From: an uncultured Muribaculaceae bacterium
GTDB taxonomy: Bacteria; Bacteroidota; Bacteroidia; Bacteroidales; Muribaculaceae
Direction of reading: 5' to 3'
Assembly (NCBI GenBank): GCA_910586475.1
Contig: CAJUHM010000018.1
Span: 1-42,202 of the forward strand
DNA length: 42,202 nt
In this document: piece by piece, positions 15,683 through 24,270 of the stretch
How positions within the stretch are numbered: position 1 is the first letter of the stretch
How the letters are laid out: each line of letters begins with the position of its first letter
The notes under the pieces: model-generated
Databases searched by the model: none
Told to the model about the DNA's origin: nothing
The model's input: only the letters and a program-made list of their open reading frames with translations
Position numbers and translations under genes: made by a program

Positions 15683-17878
15683 CTACATGTTGCGGCGGAA
15701 GTAGTCGAGCAGACGCGCGACCACAACCTCGCGGGAGTTGCAACCGTTGATCGAGTGGTTCATATTGGGGAACATGAGCATGTCAATCCACCGGCCCTCG
15801 GCCTCGGTCCGAGAGGCATATTGGACGGCATTGAAGAAATGGACATTGTCATCTGCCGTTCCATGCATTATTAACAGCGGAGAGCGCCGATTGTTGATAT
15901 ATGTCATTGTCGAGGCTTCGTCGTAGCCATCCTGATTCTCCTGCGGGGTCAGCATGTAGCGTTCGGCATAGACAGTGTCGTAGAAGCGCCAGTCGGTGAC
16001 GGGTGCGACCGCAACTGCCGCTGCATAAGGCGCATCGGGCTGCGACGAAGCCATGATTGCTTCATAGCCGCCATAGCTCCAGCCGAAAATGCCGATTCTG
16101 GAAGCATCGACATAGGGGAGATTGCCGGCATATCTCGCAGCGGCGATCTGGTCGATCGATTCGTAGTGGCCAAGTCGTTTGTAGACAACGTCCTGAAAAG
16201 CTCGTCCGCGGCCTCCGGTGCCACGTCCGTCGACACAGACAACAACAAAGCCGGCTTTTGCAAAATAATTTTCATAACCGATGTGCCAGCGGTCGAGAAC
16301 TTCCTGCGATCCGGGTCCCTGGTACTGGTACATGATGGCCGGATAGCGTTTAGCCGGATCGAAATCGGCGGGCTTGATAATATAGCCGTTGAGGATCACT
16401 CCGTCGCTTGTCATGGTGAAAAACTCTGGCTTCGGGGCCGATTCCCAGCGTTTGGCGTAGGCATTGTTTTCGAGCAGAGTGCGCACTTCTTTCCCTGTCG
16501 CGGCAGAGTTGAGTGTGTAGACCGGAGCTTTCGTCGTCGAATTATAGTTGAGAACGTAATAAGATCTGTCGGGCGAGAACGATGCTGACGAGTTGCCTTT
16601 TGCAGGTGAGAGCGGGGTCACTTTTCCCTTGCGGTCGACCGAGCTGACCGAACGGTTGATGGCTCCCGAAGCCGTCGAGCAGTAAAAATGGGTTCCGGCG
16701 GCATTGCAGCCGTAGTAGGCTGTGACGTCGTAGTCGCCAGAAGTGAGCTGACGCTGGAGTGCGCCTGCGTAGCTGTATTCATAGAGATGTTTGTAGCCGG
16801 AGCGTGATGAGGTGATGACGAATGATTCCGGCAGGTAGGCTATTTCTTCATAGGTTGCCGGATCGAGCCATGCTTTCCATTGTTCGACCAGAACCGATTT
16901 GCTGACGGTCGAGCGTGGATTGACAGAGAAGAGTTCCATGCGGGTCTGGGCGCGGTTGAGTGTTGTGACCATCAGTCGCTCGGGCGATGCTCCGAATGCG
17001 ATGCGCGGGATGTATTCCGTCTGAGTGCCGGGGAGAGTGATGTCCTTGATTTTACGGGTCTCTACGTCGTAGGAATGGACGCTTACGGTTGAATTGGTCT
17101 GTCCGGCAACCGGATATTTGTATGTGAAGTTGCCCGGATAGAGTGCATATTGCTTCATCGGATCGCATGTTCCTTCGTAGAGAGGAAACGAGAACGACGG
17201 AACAGCCTTTTCGTTATATTTCAGGTAGCAGAGCACAAGATTGTCGGGCGACCAGCACATGGAGCTGTTTGTCGAGAATTCCTCCTCATAGGTCCAGTCG
17301 GGGATGCCGTTGATGATTTCGTTTCTGCGTCCGTCGGTGGTTACGGCCACTTCAGACCAATAGTCGAGCTTCTTGATGTAGATGTTGTTGTCAGCCGCGA
17401 ATGCGATCATTCGGCTGTCGGGCGAGAAGATCGGAGCCTGTTGGCGCGGATGCTCTTCGGAAAGAGGCTTGAGCAGACGGGAGCGGAGTTCGTAGATATA
17501 GTATCTGGCTGTGAACGAACGGCGATAGATCATCTCTTTGTCGAGATAGACGAGCAGTTTGCCGCCGTCGGGGCTGAGGGTGAATCCTTCGATGTGGCCG
17601 AGGGTTGTTTCGCGAGTGTGGCCGAGATCCATAAGAGTCTCGTTTTCTTTTCCGGTTTTGAGATCGTAGCTGACAATACGTCGTCCGTCGGAGCTGATGC
17701 CGAGATATCCTGTGCCGTCTGCGGTGTATTGCAGATTGGGGAGAGCGGCGGGCATCTGGGACCCGTTGACGTAGCGTTCGAGCTCAGGATAGTCCTTGAC
17801 GGAGTTGCTGCCGGCGGCAAATGAGGCGAGCGGGAGTGAGAGCGATGCGAAATATAATAAAACTGAGACTGTTTTCAT
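15683..17878 (-). CDS. Dipeptidyl-peptidase IV-like S9 serine peptidase
   Basis: A 731-residue exported prolyl-oligopeptidase-family enzyme. The start at 17878 gives signal peptide 'MKTVSVLLYFASLSLPLASF'. An N-terminal eight-bladed beta-propeller (DPPIV_N, about 60-470) is followed by the alpha/beta-hydrolase domain. The catalytic triad is visible: Ser601 in GWSYGG, Asp676 in HGTADDNVHF and His708 in MNHSI. The family removes X-Pro or related dipeptides from peptide N-termini; in Bacteroidota it feeds periplasmic peptide use. An intact triad supports activity. It starts 29 bases after the coiled-coil gene. Exact P1 specificity cannot be read from the sequence. Confidence 0.93.
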   Translation of the reverse strand: MKTVSVLLYFASLSLPLASFAAGSNSVKDYPELERYVNGSQMPAALPNLQYTADGTGYLGISSDGRRIVSYDLKTGKENETLMDLGHTRETTLGHIEGFTLSPDGGKLLVYLDKEMIYRRSFTARYYIYELRSRLLKPLSEEHPRQQAPIFSPDSRMIAFAADNNIYIKKLDYWSEVAVTTDGRRNEIINGIPDWTYEEEFSTNSSMCWSPDNLVLCYLKYNEKAVPSFSFPLYEGTCDPMKQYALYPGNFTYKYPVAGQTNSTVSVHSYDVETRKIKDITLPGTQTEYIPRIAFGASPERLMVTTLNRAQTRMELFSVNPRSTVSKSVLVEQWKAWLDPATYEEIAYLPESFVITSSRSGYKHLYEYSYAGALQRQLTSGDYDVTAYYGCNAAGTHFYCSTASGAINRSVSSVDRKGKVTPLSPAKGNSSASFSPDRSYYVLNYNSTTKAPVYTLNSAATGKEVRTLLENNAYAKRWESAPKPEFFTMTSDGVILNGYIIKPADFDPAKRYPAIMYQYQGPGSQEVLDRWHIGYENYFAKAGFVVVCVDGRGTGGRGRAFQDVVYKRLGHYESIDQIAAARYAGNLPYVDASRIGIFGWSYGGYEAIMASSQPDAPYAAAVAVAPVTDWRFYDTVYAERYMLTPQENQDGYDEASTMTYINNRRSPLLIMHGTADDNVHFFNAVQYASRTEAEGRWIDMLMFPNMNHSINGCNSREVVVARLLDYFRRNM

Positions 17879-17907
17879 GAGTCGTGGTAGTTTAAGTGAT
17901 GATTGGG

Positions 17908-19344
17908 TTACCAAAGAGTTAGTTGCCGGTCGTCGTCTGGCGTTTCGTTTTTTTTCTGGGGTTCCTTGTAGCCGAAAATTTCTTCGATTTCAGGATCTTT
18001 TTTCAGAGGGATCGGGTCGGGGGCCACAAACCAGTCGGTGCTGTCCATCAGTTCGTCGATGGCCGAGATCCTGACTGATTGCTCCGAGGCGGGTTCAACA
18101 TCTTCCATTCCGGCCAGAGTCACTCCGAATGTCGGTTTTGATTTTCGCTTTTTTTTCCGTTTTTTTGCGACTTTGGTGACCGGAGGAAGATTCGTTTCGT
18201 CTTTTTTGTCCTCGCCGGCGTTTTCAGCGGTGGATTCCGGTTTAGGCGAAAGGCTGGCGATTTCTTTTTCAAGAGCCTTGATCCGTTCGCGTAGTTCGTC
18301 TTCGGCTTCGGCGTGGAGATAGAGGTTGTTTTCGATTGTTGAGCGCAGCTGTTCGGTTTCGCGGCTCGCAAGCTCGGTTGCCTGTGCGCTTTCGACGAGT
18401 CTGCGCTGCAGACTGGCGATTGTTGCGTCGGACTGTTTGATCTCCTGTGTCAGACTGATTACTTTCGCTTCAGCAGCATCCTTCATGTCGCGCAGCGGAG
18501 TGAGGCTCTTTTCCATTTCGCGCAGTTCTTCCGTCAGCACTTCGACTGATAGACCGGAGCTTTGGCTGGCGCTCATCTGCTTTTTCAGCTGCTCGAGTTC
18601 CTGAGAGTGCTGTCTGGCGCTGTTTTGCAGGTCCGACAGCTCCTTGCGAAGTGATTCGTTTTCGTTGCGCAGCTTTTCTGTCTCTTCGGCTGATGCGGAG
18701 TCTTTCCCGGCTGTGCCGGGAGTGTCGGCGCGCAGGCGGGAGGCCATGCTTTTGTTTTCAAGCTGAAGCTGTTCGCGGTCGGCGACAAGCTGTGTGACCT
18801 GATTCTCGAGATCGCGGATTCTGTCGGTGAATGCCCGTTTCTGTCGGGTTGCCGAAAGCTGGATGCTCTGCGAGTCTTCCTGCTGCTGCCGGACTGCGTT
18901 ATATTCCGATTTTAGTTTCATTAGTTCGGCGCCGAGCTGTTGCTGCTTTTCGGCCCATTTATGCTCGCCTCTGCGACATGCGGCGTCGGCCATAGCTGTC
19001 ATGCGGTCGACGATGTCCTTCTCCATATTCTCAATGATCATTGCGCGCTGGGCTTCGATGTCGATGCATCGCTGCACGAGCTCAGGCTGGTGGCTGTTGA
19101 AGTAGGCGAGTACGGCGTCGAAGAGTCCGTCGGCAAGTTTTCGGACAGCTTTCGGGTCAGTAAGCGGAACCGGCTCAAGAGCCGGAGTATCCATCAGAAT
19201 GTCTGCTGCCGGATACTCTTCCAGCGTAGGGTCCGGATCATCCTCAAGTTCGTCGTCATTGAGTTCTGATTCCAGCTCTTCGTCGTCGCGGTCATATTCG
19301 CCAGGAAAACCAAAAGCTCGTTTGAATGAATTTATGAATGACAT
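17908..19344 (-). CDS. Acidic, long coiled-coil protein, unknown
   Basis: A 478-residue protein with no signal peptide. Residues 1-70 are highly acidic ('DDEELESELNDDELEDDPDP'). Residues 75-115 look like a small helical domain. Residues about 120-370 form a long heptad-rich coiled coil ('LENQVTQLVADREQLQLENK', 'ELSDLQNSARQHSQELEQLK'). A basic patch ('KVAKKRKKKRKSKPTFG') comes near residue 405 and a short acidic, Trp-containing tail ends the chain (RQLTLW). This resembles a structural or scaffold protein rather than an enzyme. It follows the receiver/PEP-binding gene by 36 bases and may act with it; that is inference from context only. Confidence 0.75.
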   Translation of the reverse strand: MSFINSFKRAFGFPGEYDRDDEELESELNDDELEDDPDPTLEEYPAADILMDTPALEPVPLTDPKAVRKLADGLFDAVLAYFNSHQPELVQRCIDIEAQRAMIIENMEKDIVDRMTAMADAACRRGEHKWAEKQQQLGAELMKLKSEYNAVRQQQEDSQSIQLSATRQKRAFTDRIRDLENQVTQLVADREQLQLENKSMASRLRADTPGTAGKDSASAEETEKLRNENESLRKELSDLQNSARQHSQELEQLKKQMSASQSSGLSVEVLTEELREMEKSLTPLRDMKDAAEAKVISLTQEIKQSDATIASLQRRLVESAQATELASRETEQLRSTIENNLYLHAEAEDELRERIKALEKEIASLSPKPESTAENAGEDKKDETNLPPVTKVAKKRKKKRKSKPTFGVTLAGMEDVEPASEQSVRISAIDELMDSTDWFVAPDPIPLKKDPEIEEIFGYKEPQKKNETPDDDRQLTLW

Positions 19345-19380
19345 TGTATTGAATATTTGTTTAGTGGAAGGTGGAGGAGA

Positions 19381-22377
19381 TCAGTTTCCCGAAGAAAGGT
19401 CTGTCGGCGCGGGAGAGGCCGGCGCGTCGGGACGGGCTACGACTCCGTGTCCCTTGCGGCCGTCGATGCCGATTGCGAGCGGCGAGTCGAATTCGACGAT
19501 CCTGATAGTCTCGCTCTCATAGACAGCCTCGCGTGAGTTCAGGTAGTCTACGTTGAATAATCCGTTTTCGGCTCCGGGATCGATTGTGAAATATCCGACT
19601 CCGAACGATGTCAGATTCTGGAAGAAGTGGGTTCCCTGGCTCGGTTCGATACGGTAGTTGCCGACGGACGATTCGACAATCAGGCGTGCGTTGGCGATCT
19701 GTGGCCATTTGACAGGGATGCCGAGCGATGGGTCGCTCGATCCCCAGCGTCCCGGACCGATGAGAATGTAAGGAATTCCGCGTGCGGTCAGATCACGGTT
19801 GATTTTTTCGACTTCGCGTGCGGTCATCGGGTTGTATGATGAGTTGAAAGACTCCGGACGGACGTAGACGATCGTTTTGACATTGTCGATGGTCCCGTGT
19901 CCAAGAGCGGTATTTGATCTCAGGATCAGATCCTGGTCGGGCAGCTGCAGCAGATGTTCGTCAACGAGGTCTTTGCGTTCAACGATCGGTCTGATCTGAA
20001 GCCAGTAGATTTTCCCTTTTGAATCGGGATTGCCATGTTCGATCATGCCGGCGAACTCGATTTCGACCGGACGGCTCATTTCGCGCTGGCCTGTAGAGAG
20101 CATGAAATCGATCGCCATTGAAAGGGGGTAGGCGTCGTGTTTGAGAATGTTGTTGAACGTGACAACGCGGCGTCCTTCGCCGAAATCAGAGTCACGCAAA
20201 ACGTTGTCGCGGTAGTCGAAGACCGATGTCATGAAGCGTAGCGCGCCTGAGGGGGCGATGTCCTGAATTGATTTTTTCACGATATTGAACCCATCGTCGA
20301 CCTTGAAGGTTTCGATGTTGCTCATGTCGAGGGCATACATGCGTGTCTGGGTGTCCCGCAGAGCGAGCGACAGCTCCGAGGTCTGAAGAGCATGGGCCGG
20401 ATGTCGTGGGGAGAAACGTAGACTCAGTCCGCCGTCGACAATGTATTTTCCAAGTCCTACGGCAATTTCCGCCACGCCGTCTTCGGCTGTTTCGTTTCCC
20501 AGCGGATAGTAGTTGAGCGAACGTCCGACTCCGGAGAATGAGGGGAAGTAGAGGTCGTTGATCTGCTGGCCGACAACTTCCTGGATAATGACGGCCATTT
20601 TTTCCTGATCGATGAGATTGGAGGTGGCGGTCATGTAGGCTTTGCTGTCGGAGTAGAAGACCGAGGCGTAGACTCCTTTGATTGCATCGGTCAGCATCCT
20701 GAGCATTTGGGCACGGTTGTCGGTCAGCGGGACCATGTAGGTCGAATAGATGCCGGCAAATGGCTGATAGTGGGAGTCTTCGAGCAGGCTCGAGGAGCGG
20801 ATTGCCAGCGGTTTGTCGATGACGTCAAACAGAGCCGAGAGATCTTCTCGTATGCGGTCGGGGAGTCTGGCCTGAAGGAAATGGTTAAGAATCGTTGCAT
20901 CGTCGGCATCGCTGAGGGCAATGGGGTAGAGCCCGTTGGTTGTCATGAACTCGTCGAAGATGTCGGTGCAGAGCACAACCGTGCGGGGAATGGTGATCGT
21001 GACGCCATAGAAGTTGTCGCAGATCGGATTCTGCTTGATTATATGGTCAATGAATGCCAGACCGCGACCTTTTCCGCCGAGAGAGCCTTTGCCGATTCTG
21101 GCGAAATTGGAGTAGTGGTCGAACCGTTCTTTCCGGAACACTGCGACGACGCCACGGTTTTTCATCTTGCGGTATTTCACGATCAGGTCGAAAAAGAGCC
21201 GGCGCACGGCGGGCACTTCGTCGAGCGAATAGAACCGGTGGCGTTTGATGACTTCGGCTATAGGAAAGAGTGCGCGTGAGTAGAGCCACCGCGAGATGTC
21301 GTTCATCGAGGCGTGATGAAGCAGCGCTGATGCCGGAATGTCGAAGATGTGATATTGCAGATCTTTGAGAGACGTGATGCGGATCTCCTTGCCGGTCTCG
21401 GGGTCGGTCATGACAAAATCTCCGAAACAGAACTGGCGGGAAATAGCGGCACTCAGATCAATCGGAAATTTCTTGGAGTTCTTGTCGATAAACTCACAGT
21501 TGATTTCTTTGGCCGTCTGTGCGTTCTGGGATTCTGACGATTCGAGGATGATCGGCAGATAGGGGTTCTCTTTCCTGAGTTCGTTTGCGAGTCTTATGCC
21601 GGCCTGTCGGTCCTTTTCTCCGTTGTGGTTGAACGAGACGTCGCTGATGACGCCAAGGAGATTGTCGCCGTAGTTGGAGTAGATCTCCATCGCTTCTTCG
21701 TAGTTTCTCGCAAGCATCACTTTCGGACGACCTCTCATTCGAAGCATCTGCTCATGCTCGTTGAGTGCTTCGGTCGACGATTCGTAGCTCTGTTTGAGGA
21801 GGTTTTTGTAGATCTGCGGCAAAACAGACGAGTAGAATCTTACGGAGTCTTCGACGACGAGTATCATCTGGATTCCGATCTCGTTGATGTCTTTATCGGC
21901 ATTCTTTTTGTCCTCAAGCAGTTTTATGATTGCCAGAAGCAAGTCGACATTTCCGAGCCAGCTGAAGACATAGTCGACCCCGGTGAAATCTTCGTTGGCA
22001 AGACGGCGTGAAACCTCTTTAGAGAAAGGGGTGAGCACGACTACCGGCATTGTCGGCTGGATTTCCTTAAGCCGTCGGGCGCCGGAAAAGGTCTCGCTGA
22101 TATCGACCCCCGGCATCATTATGGTCAGACCGAAATGTTTCTCCCTCAAGGTCTCTTCCGCCTTTTCGACGGTCGAGACTTTTGTCACACGCGGGGGAGA
22201 GCTGAGATTGAGGTCAACATATTCGAAATAGAGCTGTTCCTCAATGCGGCCGTCCTCTTCCATCATGAACGCATCGTAGGGCGATGCGACGAGAAGGACG
22301 TTGAAGATGCGTTTCTGCATCAGATCCTGAAACGCTGTGTCTTTGAGATATAATTGGCTGAGAGCGTCTTCGTTCAT
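19381..22377 (-). CDS. Double receiver plus PEP/pyruvate-binding domain protein
   Basis: A 998-residue cytosolic fusion. Residues about 25-155 resemble a degenerate receiver ('FNVLLVASPYDAFMMEE', 'MPVVVLTPFSK'). Residues about 171-313 are a good receiver: acidic E176/D177 in 'ILVVEDS', candidate phospho-acceptor D246 in 'GVISDVSFN', and a Lys near 299-303 in 'FIDKNSKK'. Residues about 425-870 match the ATP-grasp-like N-terminal domain of PEP synthase/PPDK (PF01326): 'IGKGSLGGKGRGLAFID', 'LAIRSSSLLEDSHYQPFAG', 'EIAVGLGKYIVDGG', 'LQIRPI'. The phospho-histidine swivel domain (GGxTSH) and the PEP/pyruvate barrel are absent, so it cannot be a complete PEP synthase or PPDK. A promoter box precedes it; it leads a probable six-gene operon. 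Confidence 0.85.
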   Translation of the reverse strand: MNEDALSQLYLKDTAFQDLMQKRIFNVLLVASPYDAFMMEEDGRIEEQLYFEYVDLNLSSPPRVTKVSTVEKAEETLREKHFGLTIMMPGVDISETFSGARRLKEIQPTMPVVVLTPFSKEVSRRLANEDFTGVDYVFSWLGNVDLLLAIIKLLEDKKNADKDINEIGIQMILVVEDSVRFYSSVLPQIYKNLLKQSYESSTEALNEHEQMLRMRGRPKVMLARNYEEAMEIYSNYGDNLLGVISDVSFNHNGEKDRQAGIRLANELRKENPYLPIILESSESQNAQTAKEINCEFIDKNSKKFPIDLSAAISRQFCFGDFVMTDPETGKEIRITSLKDLQYHIFDIPASALLHHASMNDISRWLYSRALFPIAEVIKRHRFYSLDEVPAVRRLFFDLIVKYRKMKNRGVVAVFRKERFDHYSNFARIGKGSLGGKGRGLAFIDHIIKQNPICDNFYGVTITIPRTVVLCTDIFDEFMTTNGLYPIALSDADDATILNHFLQARLPDRIREDLSALFDVIDKPLAIRSSSLLEDSHYQPFAGIYSTYMVPLTDNRAQMLRMLTDAIKGVYASVFYSDSKAYMTATSNLIDQEKMAVIIQEVVGQQINDLYFPSFSGVGRSLNYYPLGNETAEDGVAEIAVGLGKYIVDGGLSLRFSPRHPAHALQTSELSLALRDTQTRMYALDMSNIETFKVDDGFNIVKKSIQDIAPSGALRFMTSVFDYRDNVLRDSDFGEGRRVVTFNNILKHDAYPLSMAIDFMLSTGQREMSRPVEIEFAGMIEHGNPDSKGKIYWLQIRPIVERKDLVDEHLLQLPDQDLILRSNTALGHGTIDNVKTIVYVRPESFNSSYNPMTAREVEKINRDLTARGIPYILIGPGRWGSSDPSLGIPVKWPQIANARLIVESSVGNYRIEPSQGTHFFQNLTSFGVGYFTIDPGAENGLFNVDYLNSREAVYESETIRIVEFDSPLAIGIDGRKGHGVVARPDAPASPAPTDLSSGN

Positions 22378-22408
22378 AGTCTGCGGATCGGAGAGGGTGT
22401 TTAATTAG

Positions 22409-22416
22409 CAAAGTTA
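22409..22416 (-). promoter_or_regulatory. -7 box for the receiver/PEP-binding operon
   Basis: Minus strand reads TAACTTTG; the start is predicted near 22401, 24 nt before the ATG. No perfect -33 TTTG. Confidence 0.6.
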
Positions 22417-22522
22417 GTGAAAAAAGCCAACATTTCCTTTCTTTTGCTAAAAAATGTAGCCGTTATGTAACAAATTGTTCCGCTATGCAGCCGGTCTGGT
22501 TGTGGGCGCCGATCATAACCGC

Positions 22523-22559
22523 GTCCGCCGGAGACTCCCAGTCTGAGTCTCCGGCGGAC
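22523..22559 (-). terminator. Perfect 15-bp hairpin downstream of trxB
   Basis: The arms 22523-22537 and 22545-22559 pair perfectly around a 7-base loop, and are G/C-rich. There is no T-run on the minus strand after the stem, so it may be a terminator helped by other factors, or a 3'-end stabiliser for the trxB mRNA. The rest of the 22378-22583 gap holds only the promoter of the next gene. Confidence 0.5.
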
Positions 22560-22583
22560 GGTAGATTGTGGTTGAGGATGGAA

Positions 22584-23534
22584 TCAGATCGGATTCTCTC
22601 CGATAAAACGCTCTACGTCGAGTGCTGCGCGGCATCCGCTGCCGGCAGCGGTGATCGCCTGACGATAGTGCGGGTCGGCGACATCGCCGGCGGCAAACAC
22701 ACCCGGAATATTTGTCGATGTGTGTGGTGCGTCGGTTACGATATATCCCTGTTCGTCGAGTGTGATCTGTCCGGCAAGGACCTCTGTGTTGGGACGGTGT
22801 CCGATAGCAAGGAAAAATCCGTCGATAGTCAGTTCGTAGACGCGTTCCTTGTCTGTTCCCTTGAATTCGACCAGACGGGCACCTTCAAGAAATTCCTCAC
22901 CGTAGAGCCCGATGGTGTTGGTGTTGAAGAGAACGGTGATGTTCGGTTTGTCGAAAACGCGTTGCTGCATCACTTTTGATGCGCGCAGGTAGTCTTTGCG
23001 GACGATCAGGAAGACTTCTTTGGCGAGATTCGACAGGTAGAGGGCTTCTTCGCAGGCGGTGTCGCCGCCTCCGACAACTGCCACTCTCTTGCCGCGGTAG
23101 AAGAATCCGTCGCAGGTAGCGCATGCCGATACGCCCATGCCCATGTAGCGTTTTTCGTCGGCAAGATCAAGAAATTTCGCCGATGCGCCAGTCGATATAA
23201 TGACTGTTTCGGCTTCGATTTCAAGACCGGAGTCGGTTTTGATGTTGAACGGGCGCTGAGAGAAGTCGGCTGAGGTGACGAATCCGGAGCGGATGTCAGC
23301 GCCGAAACGTTCGGCCTGACGGCGCATGTCGTCCATGAGGCCCGTTCCGGTGGTTCCTTCCGGATAGCCGGGGAAGTTCTCGACGTCAGTAGTGATTGTC
23401 AGCTGTCCTCCCGGCTGGTTTCCCTCGATCACGATCGGATTAAGATTGGCGCGGGAAGTGTAGAGAGCTGCTGTGTATCCGGCCGGGCCGGAACCTATGA
23501 TAAGGCATTTTGTCTTGATTGTGTTTTCTGCCAT
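22584..23534 (-). CDS. trxB: Thioredoxin reductase
   Basis: A 316-residue low-molecular-weight NADPH-dependent flavoenzyme that reduces thioredoxin in the cytosol. The FAD-binding site is 'LIIGSGPAGYTAAL' (residues 11-24), the redox pair is Cys138-Ala-Thr-Cys141 in 'SACATCDGFFY', the NADPH site is 'VAVVGGGDTACEEAL', and the C-terminal FAD motif is 'GVFAAGDVADPHYRQAITAA'. The length and order are standard. It lies 64 bases after the LolA-like gene and I see no canonical promoter in that gap, so it is probably the last gene of the dedA-rpe-ftsK-lolA-trxB unit. A strong hairpin follows. Confidence 0.97.
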   Translation of the reverse strand: MAENTIKTKCLIIGSGPAGYTAALYTSRANLNPIVIEGNQPGGQLTITTDVENFPGYPEGTTGTGLMDDMRRQAERFGADIRSGFVTSADFSQRPFNIKTDSGLEIEAETVIISTGASAKFLDLADEKRYMGMGVSACATCDGFFYRGKRVAVVGGGDTACEEALYLSNLAKEVFLIVRKDYLRASKVMQQRVFDKPNITVLFNTNTIGLYGEEFLEGARLVEFKGTDKERVYELTIDGFFLAIGHRPNTEVLAGQITLDEQGYIVTDAPHTSTNIPGVFAAGDVADPHYRQAITAAGSGCRAALDVERFIGENPI

Positions 23535-23598
23535 AATCTGTTATTTGTTTGTTTTTTAGAGAGAGAATATGTTGCTGGGATGAAACGTAAAAATAATT

Positions 23599-24210
23599 TT
23601 ACCTTAAATCAACAATTTTCACGTCGGGATAGTTTGGTGCGTAGAACTGGAAGGCCTTGATGTTATAGGCGGGACCGGTTGTGACGGAGTTGAGAATGAT
23701 TGTGACCTGCTGTTTCGAGCTTGTCACGAGCTGGATCTGGGTCGGCATGAGGGTCGACTCACTGAGGGTGACGACGGCTGACTGCACTTCGTTTTTCGGA
23801 TCTTTTGCCTTCAGTTCGAGTTTGGCGAAGCCTTTGGGGGCTGTCAGTGTCTTGGCGTTGAAATTGCTGCGGAAGGAGTTGATGATGACAAACGGATTGA
23901 TCTGGCTTAGCTCGTCGGGGGTCGGCTCGGTGACGGTCACTTCGTTGTCCTCTTTGTTGTAGGACCATTGGGTTTTGCCGTCATACCAAGTCAGAATCTG
24001 CGGAGAGGTCATCGAGAAGCGGTCGCCGCAAAAGGAGATGCGCCCTGAATATTTGTTGCCTGAGACGGAAATGTTGTAGGCAGCCGAAATTGAAGGTGAG
24101 GAGGTGAATTTGGCGGCGGCACGGTCAAGGATTTCAAGAGCGTTGCCTGTTGCCATTGCCGAGAGGGCGATAAATGAAAGTGCGAGTGAGAGGAGGAATG
24201 ATCGTTTCAT
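23599..24210 (-). CDS. LolA-like outer-membrane lipoprotein carrier
   Basis: A 203-residue exported protein: signal peptide 'MKRSFLLSLALSFIALSAMA', no lipobox. The mature part follows the LolA pattern: 'ILDRAAAKFTSSPSISAAYN', 'GDRFSMTSPQILTWYDGKTQWSYN', 'EVTVTEPTPDEL', 'INPFVIINSFRSNFNAKTL' and 'TLMPTQIQLV'. LolA-type chaperones ferry lipoproteins through the periplasm between the LolCDE complex and the outer membrane. It lies directly downstream of ftsK, a common order in bacteria. The match is by pattern and order; I give the symbol only as likely lolA. Confidence 0.85.
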   Translation of the reverse strand: MKRSFLLSLALSFIALSAMATGNALEILDRAAAKFTSSPSISAAYNISVSGNKYSGRISFCGDRFSMTSPQILTWYDGKTQWSYNKEDNEVTVTEPTPDELSQINPFVIINSFRSNFNAKTLTAPKGFAKLELKAKDPKNEVQSAVVTLSESTLMPTQIQLVTSSKQQVTIILNSVTTGPAYNIKAFQFYAPNYPDVKIVDLR

Positions 24211-24270
24211 GTTTTATAAACAAATTTGAATGAGGTTGGTTTGAGTCAGGATTGGGTGGGGGAGGGGAGG

